NCBI GenBank assembly: GCA_942491115.1
Contig: CALNZV010000006.1
Location: 124,001 to 188,000 of the forward strand
DNA: 64,000 nt
From: CALNZV01 sp942491115
GTDB lineage: Bacteria > Desulfobacterota > Desulfobacteria > Desulfobacterales > UBA5852
Reading direction: 5' to 3'
In this document: positions 9,172-18,158 of the stretch, one piece after another
How the letters are laid out: each line of letters opens with the position of its first letter
Numbering within the stretch: the stretch's first letter is position 1
The notes under the pieces: model-generated
What the model saw: only the letters and a program-made list of their open reading frames with translations
What the model was told of the DNA's origin: nothing
Databases searched by the model: none
Program-made: the position numbers and the translations under genes

Positions 9172-9686
9172 CCATACCTCCTGGCGCCGCTGGCATCTCT
9201 GGCGGGACGGTTTAACAGCATTGGCACCGTTGACGGTCATCGGGTTGCGTATCGTTGGTAAGGACGTTGACGGGGCTTAGCCACGGATCGGTGTGGAGAC
9301 CTCATATCCAAAAAGGAGACAACCGACACCGTTCCGGAAAATTGGATAGATGAACGTTCAATCGTTGCTTAGGCGCCTGATCACGGCTTACCATCATCAG
9401 GGTCTGACTCGTCGCGCTTTGCCTGAAATGGAAGCGTTTCCATTCAGGGCCGAGCTGACGAAAAATTCCAGATGGTGGGTGGCACGGCGACGTGATACAG
9501 TCGGCACTATAGAGGGCATTCCTTTTTCAGGCAACCCTGTTTGACGATAGCGATGGAAAGGGAACTGGCGGTGACGCCTGGACTAGGATGCGGCTGCAAA
9601 TCCCAGAGAGAACCGCCGGCAAAAGGATGACGCCGTCCATCCTCATTACAGTTGCCGGCAGTCATAATCGAACCGACGGAGAGACG
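9172..9686. other. 515-bp intergenic region
   Basis: This is divergent space between the lipase-like lipoprotein and the TerB-like gene. A 64-codon frame at 9350-9544 has no ribosome site or recognisable motif and is not called. No clear hairpin or promoter is seen. Confidence 0.35.
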
Positions 9687-10145
9687 ATGATTGATCAAAT
9701 CAAAAAATTTTTTAGCCGTATGCCCGAGGGAGAAAACCAAGAGGGGCGTCAGCGCTCACAAGAACAGATCCATTTGGCCACCTGCGCCCTGTTTTTAGAG
9801 TTGGCCCACATCGATGAATCCTTCAGTCGTGAAGAAACGACATTGATTCTATCCCTCCTGGAGAAGGATTACGGGCTGTCGCCCGAACATGCCGAGGCAC
9901 TGATCGACGAGGCAAAGGCCGAGCTGGATCAAAGTGTCGACCTGTGGCAATTTGCCAAGCTGATCAACGAGCACTACTCACCGACTGAAAAGATTACCAT
10001 CATCGAAACCCTCTGGCGGCTCGTCTTTGTCGATGGAAGGATGGATGCCCATGAGGATTATCTGATGCATCGCTTGGCGGATTTGCTCCGGCTGAGCCAC
10101 AAGGATCTCATGGATGCAAAGGTGAAGGTGCTCCGATCCCAATAA
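9687..10145 (+). CDS. TerB-like (tellurite resistance TerB family) protein
   Basis: 152 residues, all-helical. The characteristic pattern 'LATCALFLELAHIDESFSREE...ILSLLEKDYGLS' is followed by 'EKITIIETLWRLVFVDGRMDAHEDYLMHRLADLLRLS'. The two acidic loops (HIDESFSxEE and FVDGRMDAHE) are the TerB signature thought to bind divalent metal. The ATG at 9687 follows GGAGAG. No other ter genes are close. The role is unknown; the family is linked to membrane-stress responses. Confidence 0.8.
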   Translation: MIDQIKKFFSRMPEGENQEGRQRSQEQIHLATCALFLELAHIDESFSREETTLILSLLEKDYGLSPEHAEALIDEAKAELDQSVDLWQFAKLINEHYSPTEKITIIETLWRLVFVDGRMDAHEDYLMHRLADLLRLSHKDLMDAKVKVLRSQ

Positions 10146-10615
10146 GATTTATCGTTTTTAATCGAATATTTATAATTAAAACCTTCATGCCATACACTAT
10201 AAAATATTTCCCAGAAATGGTTCTTCATCTCGTTGATGAATTCCGACCTCTTCTGGGGTCTTTGCGGTGCCGTGAACGGACGGCGTCAATGGGATCATCG
10301 ACAGAAGGATCCCAGGCTAAAGCCATCGGGGGTTAGGGGACACTCCACGGTTCTTCGGGAAAATGATTTCACCGACTGGTGGAACGAATGGGTGTTCCGC
10401 TGTTTTTTTAACATCGCCAGACCCCATGAAAGATCAGACAAACGGCTTTTAGAACCGGTTATCATCGGAGGTGGGGGGCTGTTCTCAATCCCGGCCGAAT
10501 CGAAAAGGAGAAGGGGAGGGCAGACGGGTCCAATCTGGGGATTCCGATAAGCGCTAAAGTCGGGACGTCCTGCAGTGACCACCACATCACCGGTTGGATG
10601 CAATGGACTCCGTTT
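10146..10615. other. 470-bp intergenic region
   Basis: This is convergent space after the TerB-like gene. The first 50 bases are A+T-rich. A 105-codon plus frame (10233-10550) and shorter minus frames have no ribosome site and no familiar motif. No convincing terminator was found. Confidence 0.35.
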
Positions 10616-11797
10616 TCATGCAGACGTGTCGGTCGCTTTGTCATCCATCACTTCCGATGGCTCCGATGCGACTGAGGGCTGGGGCTTCGGATCAAGCAGG
10701 ACCTTAAAGCGCTCTGAATCCGATCGGTAAAGGTCGATAGCGGTCTTCAGGCCTAAATCGGACACCACTTGGATGCCCCGATCCAGATAACGATATTTGG
10801 CAAATTGATCCCGGTGCATGACGTCCGCGGCATGCTCGGCCGGTGGATTGGGTAGAAATCGATCGTAGATCTCGGGCAGCAGATGGCTCACGATGCCCCC
10901 CACAATGGCTTCCTCGACGGCCATGCACTCCTCTATGATGGCCTCTACTTCCTGCAATTTTTCGGGTCGGGTTCGCTCAAGGGTTGTTCTTATGGTCTTT
11001 TCGGTCGACTCGCGGAGAGCGATGTGAAGGGTTTCCTCAATCGGAACGATGAAAACGTTCAAGGGGTTTTTGGCGCTGTTTTGCCAGAGGGTGTAAGGGT
11101 TGCGAATGAATTCATACTGATGATCGTCGCCGATCAAGAGGTCAGACGTGTAGGAACCCACCACGCCCGAATATACCCGGTTTCTTAGCTTGATCTTTAT
11201 TTTTTTCTTTTCTTGGGAACGGCTGGAGAATATGTACTCCTCGATGTATTCATCGGCCACATTGTGAACGAGATAGGCAGTGATATGCTCGTTCTTGTCA
11301 ACGGCGTGGTCACCCGGAGGACCGCTGAGGGTAGCGATGGACTGGTAGGGATTCGGGAGTTGGGTGCGGGAAAGGACGTAGTCCACGACGTCCCTGCAAT
11401 AGCGCTCAAAGAGGTCCGCATACTCGGAACGGCCTTCCGGCACGATCATCAGACGCTTGGATGCAGCACCGAGCCGCCATTCCAGTTGATCGCTGTTCAG
11501 CCGGCTGCGGATGCCGTTCAGGAGATCCTGGTTGTTGCTTAAGAAGCTCAGGTTTTCCGCGTTCATTATTTTGTCGACGGGGGTGTCGTACCGGGAAAAT
11601 TCCACCAAAGGGCTCTGGAGATCTTCGGTCTGGATATAATGGAGGAGCCTTGAGTAGTCTCCCCCTTTTTCCGGTGCCGGGGCGGTGCTGGCAGCGGCCG
11701 ATCCCAAGCCGATCATCGTGCCGATAAGGACAACAGCGACAATAAGGCTTGCGGGCCTTTGGATTGTGGACTCGGCGCCAGGGAATCGTTGTCTCAT
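10616..11797 (-). CDS. Exported protein of unknown function
   Basis: 393 residues. An N-terminal signal (hydrophobic residues about 17-35, Ala-rich cleavage region 'GSAAAST') is followed by a mostly helical soluble protein. Visible features are 'IVPEGRSEYADLFERYCRDVVDYVL' near residue 115, a Lys-rich stretch 'SQEKKKIKIKLRNRV' near residue 195, and 'IVPIEETLHIALRESTEKTIRTTLE' near residue 260, where Glu and His residues could bind metal. The family was not recognised. It appears monocistronic. Confidence 0.6.
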   Translation of the reverse strand: MRQRFPGAESTIQRPASLIVAVVLIGTMIGLGSAAASTAPAPEKGGDYSRLLHYIQTEDLQSPLVEFSRYDTPVDKIMNAENLSFLSNNQDLLNGIRSRLNSDQLEWRLGAASKRLMIVPEGRSEYADLFERYCRDVVDYVLSRTQLPNPYQSIATLSGPPGDHAVDKNEHITAYLVHNVADEYIEEYIFSSRSQEKKKIKIKLRNRVYSGVVGSYTSDLLIGDDHQYEFIRNPYTLWQNSAKNPLNVFIVPIEETLHIALRESTEKTIRTTLERTRPEKLQEVEAIIEECMAVEEAIVGGIVSHLLPEIYDRFLPNPPAEHAADVMHRDQFAKYRYLDRGIQVVSDLGLKTAIDLYRSDSERFKVLLDPKPQPSVASEPSEVMDDKATDTSA

Positions 11798-12154
11798 CGA
11801 CTGTGCCTTTCGGAAATCTGGAGTCAGGACTCAACGGAAATATGTTATCCTTTCTTTATTTGTCGGCAAAAAGCAGGCCAACCTTGCCTGTTTTTTTCGG
11901 CAGTCGTCGCCCGAAGCGACCTTACATAAAATAAATAGAATAATCAGTGAGATAAGGGAGTATTTCGATGGATAGTGTTTCAATCGTCCATTGTGGGCAA
12001 TCAGTGCCCGGTCTCAGAAACCCGACGCCATGAATGGTTCGCTGGCGTGACGCGTCATTTTCCTGGCGCCGATCGGGATGATCATCGCCATTCACCGAAT
12101 CGCCGGGTGTCGGTGACTAGGGTGCCGATAATGATCGCCAAGAAAGGCGGACCC
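11798..12154. other. 357-bp divergent intergenic region with a bidirectional hairpin
   Basis: It separates the minus-strand exported protein from the plus-strand CBM9-like gene. A short hairpin (CAGGC 11874-11878 / GCCTG 11886-11890), flanked by A and T runs, ends in seven Ts. It resembles a weak bidirectional terminator or attenuator. The frame of the CBM9-like gene is open back to 11975 but shows no domain sequence there. Confidence 0.35.
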
Positions 12155-12832
12155 ATGGCCAAGATGGAATACACCATGCCCGTGATATCGGAAAGACGGG
12201 CGTTCGCGCTGACTTGGGAGGCCCACTGCTGGAGGGCTGTGCCGGTTTTAAGGGTATCCCATTTCCGATCGGAGAGCACCGATCATCGACCGCTGACCTG
12301 GGCGAAATTGGGGTACAGCGCCCACGGATTGACCGGTATGTTCAGGGTTCACGACCGGTTTGTCCGATGCGTCCGGACCGGCTATCAGGAGGCGGTATTC
12401 AAAGACAGCTGTGTTGAGTTTTTTGTTCAGCCCCTGGAGGGGAGGGGATACTTCAATTTCGAGTTCAATTGCGGTGGGGCCATGCTGGCCTCGTACATCA
12501 CCAACCCAACCCGCACGAATACCGGTTTCAAAGCGTGGAAACCATTGAGCCTTGGGGACTGTCGCCGGGTGGACATTCAGCACACCCTGCCGCCGGTGGT
12601 CGAGCCCGAACGGGATGCCCCTACCATCTGGCACCTGGCTTTTTTTATCCCATTTTCACTGCTGGAAAATTATGCGGGTCGCATCCCCACGGGTTCCGGT
12701 AACGTCTGGCGTGCTAATTTTTACAAATGCGGTGATGATACATCCCACCCGCATTGGGCAGCCTGGTCTCCGGTGGATCGGTTGAACTTTCATCTGCCCC
12801 GGTGTTTCGGCCGAATTCGTTTCGGTAGCTAG
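12155..12832 (+). CDS. Carbohydrate-binding family 9-like protein
   Basis: 225 residues. The pattern 'WRAVPVLRVSHFRSESTDHRPLTWAKLGYSAHGLTGMFRVHDRFVRC', then 'DSCVEFFVQPLEGRGYFNFEFNCGG', 'LAFFIPFSLLE' and 'WRANFYKCGDDTSHPHWAAWSPVD' is the usual run of CBM9-like (DOMON-related) beta-sandwich proteins. No signal peptide is visible from ATG 12155, which is preceded by AAAGGCGG. Substrate and partner are unknown. Confidence 0.75.
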   Translation: MAKMEYTMPVISERRAFALTWEAHCWRAVPVLRVSHFRSESTDHRPLTWAKLGYSAHGLTGMFRVHDRFVRCVRTGYQEAVFKDSCVEFFVQPLEGRGYFNFEFNCGGAMLASYITNPTRTNTGFKAWKPLSLGDCRRVDIQHTLPPVVEPERDAPTIWHLAFFIPFSLLENYAGRIPTGSGNVWRANFYKCGDDTSHPHWAAWSPVDRLNFHLPRCFGRIRFGS

Positions 12833-12902
12833 AGGTGGAAAGAGTCGTTTTTCTTGCCATCTCGATAAAAGACCGAGCGCCTTCCCCGCGTCGCGGGTCA
12901 TT

Positions 12903-13523
12903 TTAAAAGGCTCCCACCCGCAGGGATGTCAACAGAACTTCCAGAATGCGCCCTGCATCCGCAAGGGCCGTTTCCGTATCCTCGCTCTGGGCAATCCAAA
13001 CGGCGGCCTCATCCATCGCCCCGGACAGCAAATGAACCAGAGCCTCGATCGGCAGTGGTTGAATGATGCCGTCCTCCATCAATTCCTGAAGACATTCCCT
13101 GAGCAGGGACTGCCCCCCGTCCGGCAGGGCAGCGTCCACCTCTCGATAGGTTTTCCAGTTCAAGACCGCCGGGCCGTCGATGACCAAAATTTGCTGTCGC
13201 TTGGGGTCGGCACATGCTTCCAAAAAGGCGCGGCACCCGGCAACCAGCTGATCCCACGGACGGGCGAGGGGCGCCACGGCCGCCTCGATTTCTCGGCCGA
13301 TGTCCCGTTGGATTTCCTTAAACACCGCCAGAAAGAGGTCCTGTTTGTTCTTAAAATGGTAGTAGAGAGCACCACGGGTGACACCGGCTCGGTGGACGAT
13401 GGTTTCGGTGGAGGCTCCTGAAAACCCTTTCTGACTAAACTCCTCTGCGGCCACCCCAATCAGTTTTTCTATTGTCGCCCGCGACTGATCTTCCTTGATG
13501 ACCGATTGATAGCGCCTTGGCAT
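12903..13523 (-). CDS. TetR-family transcriptional repressor
   Basis: 206 residues. The N-terminal helix-turn-helix is 'IEKLIGVAAEEFSQKGFSGASTETIVHRAGVTRGALYYHFKNKQDLF', a classic TetR/AcrR domain; the remainder is the helical ligand-binding/dimer domain. I chose ATG 13523 (AGGGAG upstream). An earlier ATG at 13550 would put the start inside an operator-like palindrome. It is divergent from a VOC-domain gene, with two 17-bp palindromes between them, so autoregulation and control of the neighbour are likely. Confidence 0.88.
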   Translation of the reverse strand: MPRRYQSVIKEDQSRATIEKLIGVAAEEFSQKGFSGASTETIVHRAGVTRGALYYHFKNKQDLFLAVFKEIQRDIGREIEAAVAPLARPWDQLVAGCRAFLEACADPKRQQILVIDGPAVLNWKTYREVDAALPDGGQSLLRECLQELMEDGIIQPLPIEALVHLLSGAMDEAAVWIAQSEDTETALADAGRILEVLLTSLRVGAF

Positions 13524-13546
13524 AGGATGGAAACTCCCTGAGGTTG

Positions 13547-13563
13547 ACATACAGGATGTATGT
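13547..13563. promoter_or_regulatory. Operator-like palindrome 1 (TetR)
   Basis: ACATAC-AGGAT-GTATGT: 6-bp perfect arms and a 5-base centre, 17 bp in all. It overlaps a TTGACA hexamer (13544-13549) that could be a -35 element. The CATAC/GTATG arms resemble known AcrR-type operators. Confidence 0.6.
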
Positions 13564-13579
13564 TACTGTCGATATGTGA

Positions 13580-13596
13580 ATACATACTATATGTAT
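13580..13596. promoter_or_regulatory. Operator-like palindrome 2 (TetR)
   Basis: ATACATA-CTA-TATGTAT: 7-bp perfect arms, 17 bp in all and the same overall length as the site 33 bases (centre to centre) away. It lies between the divergent TetR and VOC genes. Confidence 0.6.
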
Positions 13597-13644
13597 ATAT
13601 GGTTTCCCTACGTAAATCAATCCATTACATCCAAGGAGCAGCCT

Positions 13645-14091
13645 ATGAAAACCACAAGCGTTTACCCGGTCATCCTTTCTGCTGATGTGGCCTCATCGAA
13701 ACAATTTTATGTGGATTACTTCGACTTCGAGGTGGTTTTCGACGCCGACTGGTACGTCAGTTTGAGATCGGTTTCTGCACCCGGCCAAGAGCTTGCCTTC
13801 CTTGATGACCGCCACCCGAGTCTGCCCGCTCCTTTTCGAATCTCTGCAGCCGGAGTGGTGATTAATATCGAGGTCGACAACGTCGACGTCGAGTATGAGC
13901 GGCTGAAACGGGAGGGGATCTCCATGGTTCTCGACCTGAGATCGGAAGATTGGGGGCAGCGGCATTTCATGGTAACCGACCCCAGCGGGCTGCTGGTGGA
14001 CGTGATCCAGGAGATCCCTCCCGCCGAGGAGGCCGCACCACACTTCACATCGGTTAAGGATACGAACGGAGGATCAGACGTCGGCGCCTGA
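13645..14091 (+). CDS. VOC-superfamily (glyoxalase/bleomycin-resistance-like) protein
   Basis: 148 residues with one VOC beta-alpha-beta-beta-beta module. It opens 'YPVILSADVASSKQFYVDYFDFEVVFDADWYVSL', continues with 'ININVEVDNV'-type central strand (VVINIEVDNVDVEYERLKREGI), and closes with 'RHFMVTDPSGLLVDVIQ'. ATG 13645 follows AAGGAG. Placement opposite a TetR gene suggests it detoxifies or sequesters a small molecule sensed by that repressor. The enzymatic activity is not predictable. Confidence 0.8.
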   Translation: MKTTSVYPVILSADVASSKQFYVDYFDFEVVFDADWYVSLRSVSAPGQELAFLDDRHPSLPAPFRISAAGVVINIEVDNVDVEYERLKREGISMVLDLRSEDWGQRHFMVTDPSGLLVDVIQEIPPAEEAAPHFTSVKDTNGGSDVGA

Positions 14092-14102
14092 ATCGAGAAC
14101 GC

Positions 14103-14141
14103 CGGTTTTGGGGAGGGGAAAACCGTCATATCGTTTTCCCC
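14103..14141 (+). terminator. Hairpin downstream of the VOC gene
   Basis: GGGGAAAAC (14115-14123) pairs with GTTTTCCCC (14133-14141). An overlapping alternative stem CGGTTTT (14103-14109)/AAAACCG (14119-14125) shares the A tract. No T run follows, so the terminator call is weak. Confidence 0.35.
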
Positions 14142-14308
14142 ATAGGGGGCTACTCCCGTTGGTCATCCCGGGGAAATGCCGTCGATTGACAATCCACACT
14201 TGGGTGCGATCTTTCACTTATATTCCCGTGAACGCCGATATCTCTGGGCGGTCTTGGGGAGGTGACCATCGCAACCGATAGTGGAAAGACCCTTTTTTCA
14301 GATTCATA

Positions 14309-15211
14309 ATGGCCATCGGCGGGCGGATGCATATTCGAATGACAGGTCGCAACAGGGCGTGGGTCGGCTTACTATTTTCAGCATTGCTGCTGGCAGGGTG
14401 TCAGCTGGCAGATCTCCGTCCCGACATGAAAACAGCAGATGACCCGATCGCCGGTCGCTCCCCGGACGCGGTAGCTCTTTACCTGGCAGCCCTCGAACGA
14501 ATGGGGGGCGGCGCGGGGCATGCCGTTGCGCCGCCGGCCATGTCACTGACCGGAGAGGATCGCTGGCACGTTTCCGTTCTTCGGTGGCTGACCCCTCTCA
14601 CCGACTCCCTTCAGCAATTCCGGTTCCACAGTCGTCCCGAAAAACCGGAAATTCTCTATCAATTCACAAACGGCGGGCGGTCCGGAGAGATCATTGGCAT
14701 CGACGCCCTGGGCACATTTGAAGAGGATGCACACGGCGGGCGCCGGTACCGGGATTCCTCATCCATCCGGCTCTATCTCGAACCCATGAAAAACTATGTG
14801 GAGTGGCCGATCTCCCTCTTCAACAGCCCGGTTCTGGTGGCGGCCGGACATCGGGTGATCAACGGTGACATCCATGACATTTTGTTTGCGTCGTCAAGCA
14901 GCGGCGCCCCATCAAAGGTTCATGATCAATACCGTCTTTATATCCATAGGGAGTCGAAGCGGGTGGCATTCATCGAGTTCACCCTCAGAGCGTTGTGGCC
15001 GTCCTACAAGGGGGCTTTGCATTATGGAGACTTCCGCCACATCGGCGGCATCGTCCTTCCATTTCGAATCGCGGTGTCAGGATCAGTCGACGATACGGAG
15101 TTTGTCCACACATTTGTCTTCGATCACATCGAATTGATTTCCAGCCGACCGCCATCGAATGGTGGTCCAGGGGTGCCTTCTCACCGATCGTCAAAGGGGC
15201 TTGAGCCATGA
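14309..15211 (+). CDS. Lipoprotein of unknown function
   Basis: About 300 residues. It has a lipoprotein signal with lipobox 'LLLAGC' (Cys31 from this start). ATG 14309 lacks a good ribosome site, and ATG 14327 or 14339 are alternatives that keep the signal. The mature part is beta-rich with 'SSIRLYLEPMKNYVEWPISLFNSPVLVAAGHRVING' and 'VHDQYRLYIHRESKRVAFIEFTLR', the layout of outer-membrane LolB-like or START-like lipoproteins, but the family was not recognised. Confidence 0.65.
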   Translation: MAIGGRMHIRMTGRNRAWVGLLFSALLLAGCQLADLRPDMKTADDPIAGRSPDAVALYLAALERMGGGAGHAVAPPAMSLTGEDRWHVSVLRWLTPLTDSLQQFRFHSRPEKPEILYQFTNGGRSGEIIGIDALGTFEEDAHGGRRYRDSSSIRLYLEPMKNYVEWPISLFNSPVLVAAGHRVINGDIHDILFASSSSGAPSKVHDQYRLYIHRESKRVAFIEFTLRALWPSYKGALHYGDFRHIGGIVLPFRIAVSGSVDDTEFVHTFVFDHIELISSRPPSNGGPGVPSHRSSKGLEP

Positions 15212-15321
15212 ACTCTCTGGTCGATCGGCGAGGTGTATTTTCTCTTTTCAGTTCTGTCCGGCAAGAGGGCGGTAGCCTGAACAGGATACGCTTGTTCCAT
15301 TCGAACCGACTGAAGACCGTT

Positions 15322-16329
15322 CTAAAAGCGGTCCGGGACCGGTTCCAACAAACCGTCGATCCATCGCTCGGGAAAGGCCTGAATACCGTTGGCGGCTCCC
15401 AGAATGCCGCCCAAAATGGCCCCGCGATGGGCGTTGTCCCCGCCTAATCGGGTATTGGCTATCAATCCCGCTTCCGGATTATCCTCATATTTCAACGCCA
15501 GATACATCACTGCCGGCACCGCATCCTCCACGTAGCAGGCGCTGCTTAGCCGCTGCCCGATGACGTGGTCGTCCCTGTCCTTCAGCCACCGATAGATGGG
15601 TCGGGATAGAAAAGGATTTCGCTGGCTGGCGATTTCCTCCTCCAGGACCTCCCGGAGCGGGGAGCCTGCCAAGACGTTTAGGACAATGCCGATGAGACCG
15701 TCGGCGGCACCTTCCATCAGGGGGCCGGTGTGGGTCAGGGTTAGATGACGCCGTGCGGCTTCAGCCGCCGTCGGGGGGTGGTGTCGGTAATGGACCAGCA
15801 GCGGTATCGTTCCCACCAGCCCTCCAATGTGCTTTTCCGCTATGCCGCATCGGCGCGGGGAGATTCCGGCGGCCAGCCGACGGAAAAAATGGCGATGACA
15901 TTCCTCGATATAGGTATCGCGATGACGGCCTGGCGTCGTCATGAAATCGATGTAACGCCGGAGGAAATCATCGGGGTCGTACTCGCCCACTTCAGAGAGG
16001 GATGCCAACAGCAGCCGGCATATTTTGAGAGTAAGCGTGTTTTCGCCGGCTTGAAGATACTGGTGGTAGTGGATTCCGGGCATCCCCCAGAAACGGGCCT
16101 GGTCGTGGAGGATATCATACCCGTCGGGAAGCCTGTCGAATCGGGAGCGCCAGAGAATGCTGTCCGGGTGAGGATTTTTCGGTTCGAGATAATCGACGAC
16201 ACGCCCGTAATCCCTCTCCAAGGATTGGCGATTGTAGTACCAGTGGACGGGCATGGACAGGGCATCACCGATAAACATGCCCCACAGCGCCCCTCGAACC
16301 CGATCCCTATCGGTCGTGGTGGTGACCAT
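15322..16329 (-). CDS. ADP-ribosylglycohydrolase family protein
   Basis: 335 residues. The family signatures are present at both ends: 'RVRGALWGMFIGDALSMPVHW' (metal-binding loop 1) and 'NTRLGGDNAHRGAILGGILGAANG' (metal loop near the C-terminus), with 'LTLTHTGPLMEGA' in the middle. These enzymes remove ADP-ribose from proteins, nucleic acids or small molecules using Mg. The gene overlaps the upstream DUF2177 gene by 23 bases and is the third in a PAS-DUF2177-ARH unit. No ADP-ribosyltransferase or DraT was seen nearby. Confidence 0.85.
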   Translation of the reverse strand: MVTTTTDRDRVRGALWGMFIGDALSMPVHWYYNRQSLERDYGRVVDYLEPKNPHPDSILWRSRFDRLPDGYDILHDQARFWGMPGIHYHQYLQAGENTLTLKICRLLLASLSEVGEYDPDDFLRRYIDFMTTPGRHRDTYIEECHRHFFRRLAAGISPRRCGIAEKHIGGLVGTIPLLVHYRHHPPTAAEAARRHLTLTHTGPLMEGAADGLIGIVLNVLAGSPLREVLEEEIASQRNPFLSRPIYRWLKDRDDHVIGQRLSSACYVEDAVPAVMYLALKYEDNPEAGLIANTRLGGDNAHRGAILGGILGAANGIQAFPERWIDGLLEPVPDRF

Positions 16330-16777
16330 GAGCAGACCCTTTCATCGATCGAGACAACGCTTTTCCGGCGAACCGAACCCCGAACCACGACGTCGAAGCG
16401 GCCACAGATGCGGTGAGTAGGGTTCCCCAGGCCATATCCACCGCGGCCACGGCTACCGGCCAGTCCCTGATCAGGGCCAGATTGGTCAGGTCGAAGGCGC
16501 CGTAAGCGACCGCTCCAAGAGCCGCACCCCTGGTTGCCGCCACTAACGACGAGTTGACGTTGATACCTGGAATGACGGCGAAGATCATCAGCCCGGCGAT
16601 GTAGATGACATAAAAAAGCAGCGCCGCCCACCAGTTGACCTGGGGTTTCAGGAGTCCCTGCAACTGCCGCGAGTAAAAGTTGTCGGCGACGGTTCCGATC
16701 CACACCAAATCGATGACAAGGAACATCGCGGCCGCAAGGACATACAAACCCGCATAGGTCCTTATGGGGATCTTCAT
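16307..16777 (-). CDS. DUF2177 family membrane protein
   Basis: 156 residues with four membrane segments. Family landmarks are 'FLVIDLVWIGTVADNFYSRQL' and 'RGAALGAVAYGAFDLTNLALIRDWPVAVAAVDMAWGTLL'. The ATG at 16777 has AGGAGG nine bases upstream. The His-rich cytoplasmic tail (GHHHD) overlaps the start of the ADP-ribosylglycohydrolase gene. The function of DUF2177 is unknown. Confidence 0.85.
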   Translation of the reverse strand: MKIPIRTYAGLYVLAAAMFLVIDLVWIGTVADNFYSRQLQGLLKPQVNWWAALLFYVIYIAGLMIFAVIPGINVNSSLVAATRGAALGAVAYGAFDLTNLALIRDWPVAVAAVDMAWGTLLTASVAASTSWFGVRFAGKALSRSMKGSAHGHHHDR

Positions 16778-16793
16778 CGAGGCAGGCCTCCTG

Positions 16794-17207
16794 TCAGGAT
16801 ACTTCCCTCTGAATGGCCAGATAATGGGTGATCTCCTCCGATGCATTTCGGATCGGGACGATTTTCCATTCCATCATGAACTCCGAACCATCCTTGCGGT
16901 AGTTGATGGCCCTGCCGTGAAAAGGGCGTCCCAGCGAAATGTCCTGTCCGAGGCGTTCGATCACTTCGGGATCGGTCTTAGGTCCCTGAAGAACGCTGGG
17001 GGATTTCCCAAAGATCTCGTGGGGGCCGTAGCCGGTCATTTCGCTAAACGAGGGATTGACGTATCGAATCGGGTACCCTGGACCGGATTCGGTGATCATG
17101 ATGCCGTTGAAGGAAAAATTCATCGAATCCTCCAACAGTCGTTTCATCACTTCCTGAAAATTTTTATCCTCGTCAAAAATGTTGAAGATGTCCGTGTTGG
17201 CATCCAT
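16794..17207 (-). CDS. Single PAS (LOV-like) domain protein without the photoactive cysteine
   Basis: 137 residues, consisting of a helical N-cap and one PAS domain: 'IRYVNPSFSEMTGYGPHEIFGKSPSVLQGPKTDPE', 'GRAINYRKDGSEFMMEWKIVPIRN'. The sequence follows the LOV pattern 'GxNxRxLQGxxTD', but where LOV photoreceptors have cysteine this has proline ('GKSPSVLQG'). No output domain is attached. It is the first gene of the unit with DUF2177 and ADP-ribosylglycohydrolase and could be a flavin or small-ligand sensor acting in trans. Confidence 0.8.
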   Translation of the reverse strand: MDANTDIFNIFDEDKNFQEVMKRLLEDSMNFSFNGIMITESGPGYPIRYVNPSFSEMTGYGPHEIFGKSPSVLQGPKTDPEVIERLGQDISLGRPFHGRAINYRKDGSEFMMEWKIVPIRNASEEITHYLAIQREVS

Positions 17208-17597
17208 GGGTGTCTCCTTTCATGACATAAAGAGGGGGTCTGCGGTCTCTCCAATACCATTGGAATGGAAATCCTCTTTGCAACCTATGGCCCCGGACTT
17301 CCATGCCCCGGTGGCAAGCTCCGGGAGCTGCTGGGGATGCCGTGAGCGGATCGTCTGAATTTAAGATCCATCACTGTCGGCCCATAGGACAGCGGGTCGT
17401 CCGGCAGCCTCTGGCCGTCCCGAGCGTCGATTACCGACTTAGGAGAGAATGAAATGCGCTTTCCGCGGAAAGAGGAATAGGAAGGGGTATGGAAACACTC
17501 GATGACGGGCACCGATGATGGTGTTTAGCCGTCATTTCCGGGCTCGGTACCGTCACCCGTGTCTGGAAAGGGTCTTCGAACCGGTGGGAGCGGATCG
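17208..17597. other. 390-bp intergenic region
   Basis: It lies between the PAS gene and a GNAT gene on the minus strand. Short open frames here lack ribosome sites. No clear terminator, repeat or RNA was recognised. Confidence 0.3.
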
Positions 17598-18158
17598 TCA
17601 AGGCCCTGTCTTGCGGCGCCGCCCCGGGTGTGCCAGACGCCAGCCGAGAAGATCGGTGTCAAGCCATCCATAGGTGCACACTGCCAGGTCAATGCCGGCA
17701 TAGCGGATCTGGCGTGTCCTCAATAAGATACCGTTTATTCTTTCGTAGAACGTCCGGCATGGATTGGCCTCAAGCACGTTGACCCTTAGCGTGTAGACGT
17801 CGATCTGATTCAGTGCCTTCGCCAGTGCCTCAACCAATCGAAGCCCCAACCCCTGCCGCTGGAAAGAGGGGAGAACATAGAGGGTAAAGATTTCCCCCTC
17901 GTAAATGCGGTCTTTGAATGGCCGGCATCCCCCGGTCACAAAGCCCACCACCCCCCTATGGTCATGTTCCGCAACATGAGAAAGGTGGCCGCCGTCGGTG
18001 ATCTCTGTTTCAAAGGATGTTCGAATGTCGCTGACCCGCATGCGGCCAAGATAGGCGTCGGGAAGGATACCGACATAGGTATCCCTCCAGGTTTCGACAT
18101 AAACTCTGGCAATAGGAGTCGGGTCGGATAGGGATGCCGGTCTGATTTTCATATCCAT
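17598..18158 (-). CDS. GNAT-family N-acetyltransferase
   Basis: 186 residues. The GNAT fold is plain: 'IRPASLSDPTPIARVYVETWRDTYVGILP' (N-terminal arm, RimI/YhhY-like), 'GEIFTLYVLPSFQRQGLGLRLVEAL' (acetyl-CoA P-loop RQGLGL) and 'LRVNVLEANPCRTFYERI' (strand and tyrosine). Acceptor unknown. The start at 18158 (MDMKIR) or the next in-frame ATG two codons later are equally plausible. Confidence 0.85.
   Translation of the reverse strand: MDMKIRPASLSDPTPIARVYVETWRDTYVGILPDAYLGRMRVSDIRTSFETEITDGGHLSHVAEHDHRGVVGFVTGGCRPFKDRIYEGEIFTLYVLPSFQRQGLGLRLVEALAKALNQIDVYTLRVNVLEANPCRTFYERINGILLRTRQIRYAGIDLAVCTYGWLDTDLLGWRLAHPGRRRKTGP

Noticed and set aside
10233..10550. 105-codon plus frame after the TerB-like gene
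   Set aside because: No ribosome site or conserved motif; sequence is rich in Arg and Trp as expected from chance reading of G+C-rich DNA.
11874..11897. Hairpin with T run near 11.9 kb as a terminator
   Set aside because: The stem is only 5 bp and no plus-strand gene precedes it; mentioned only as part of the intergenic region.
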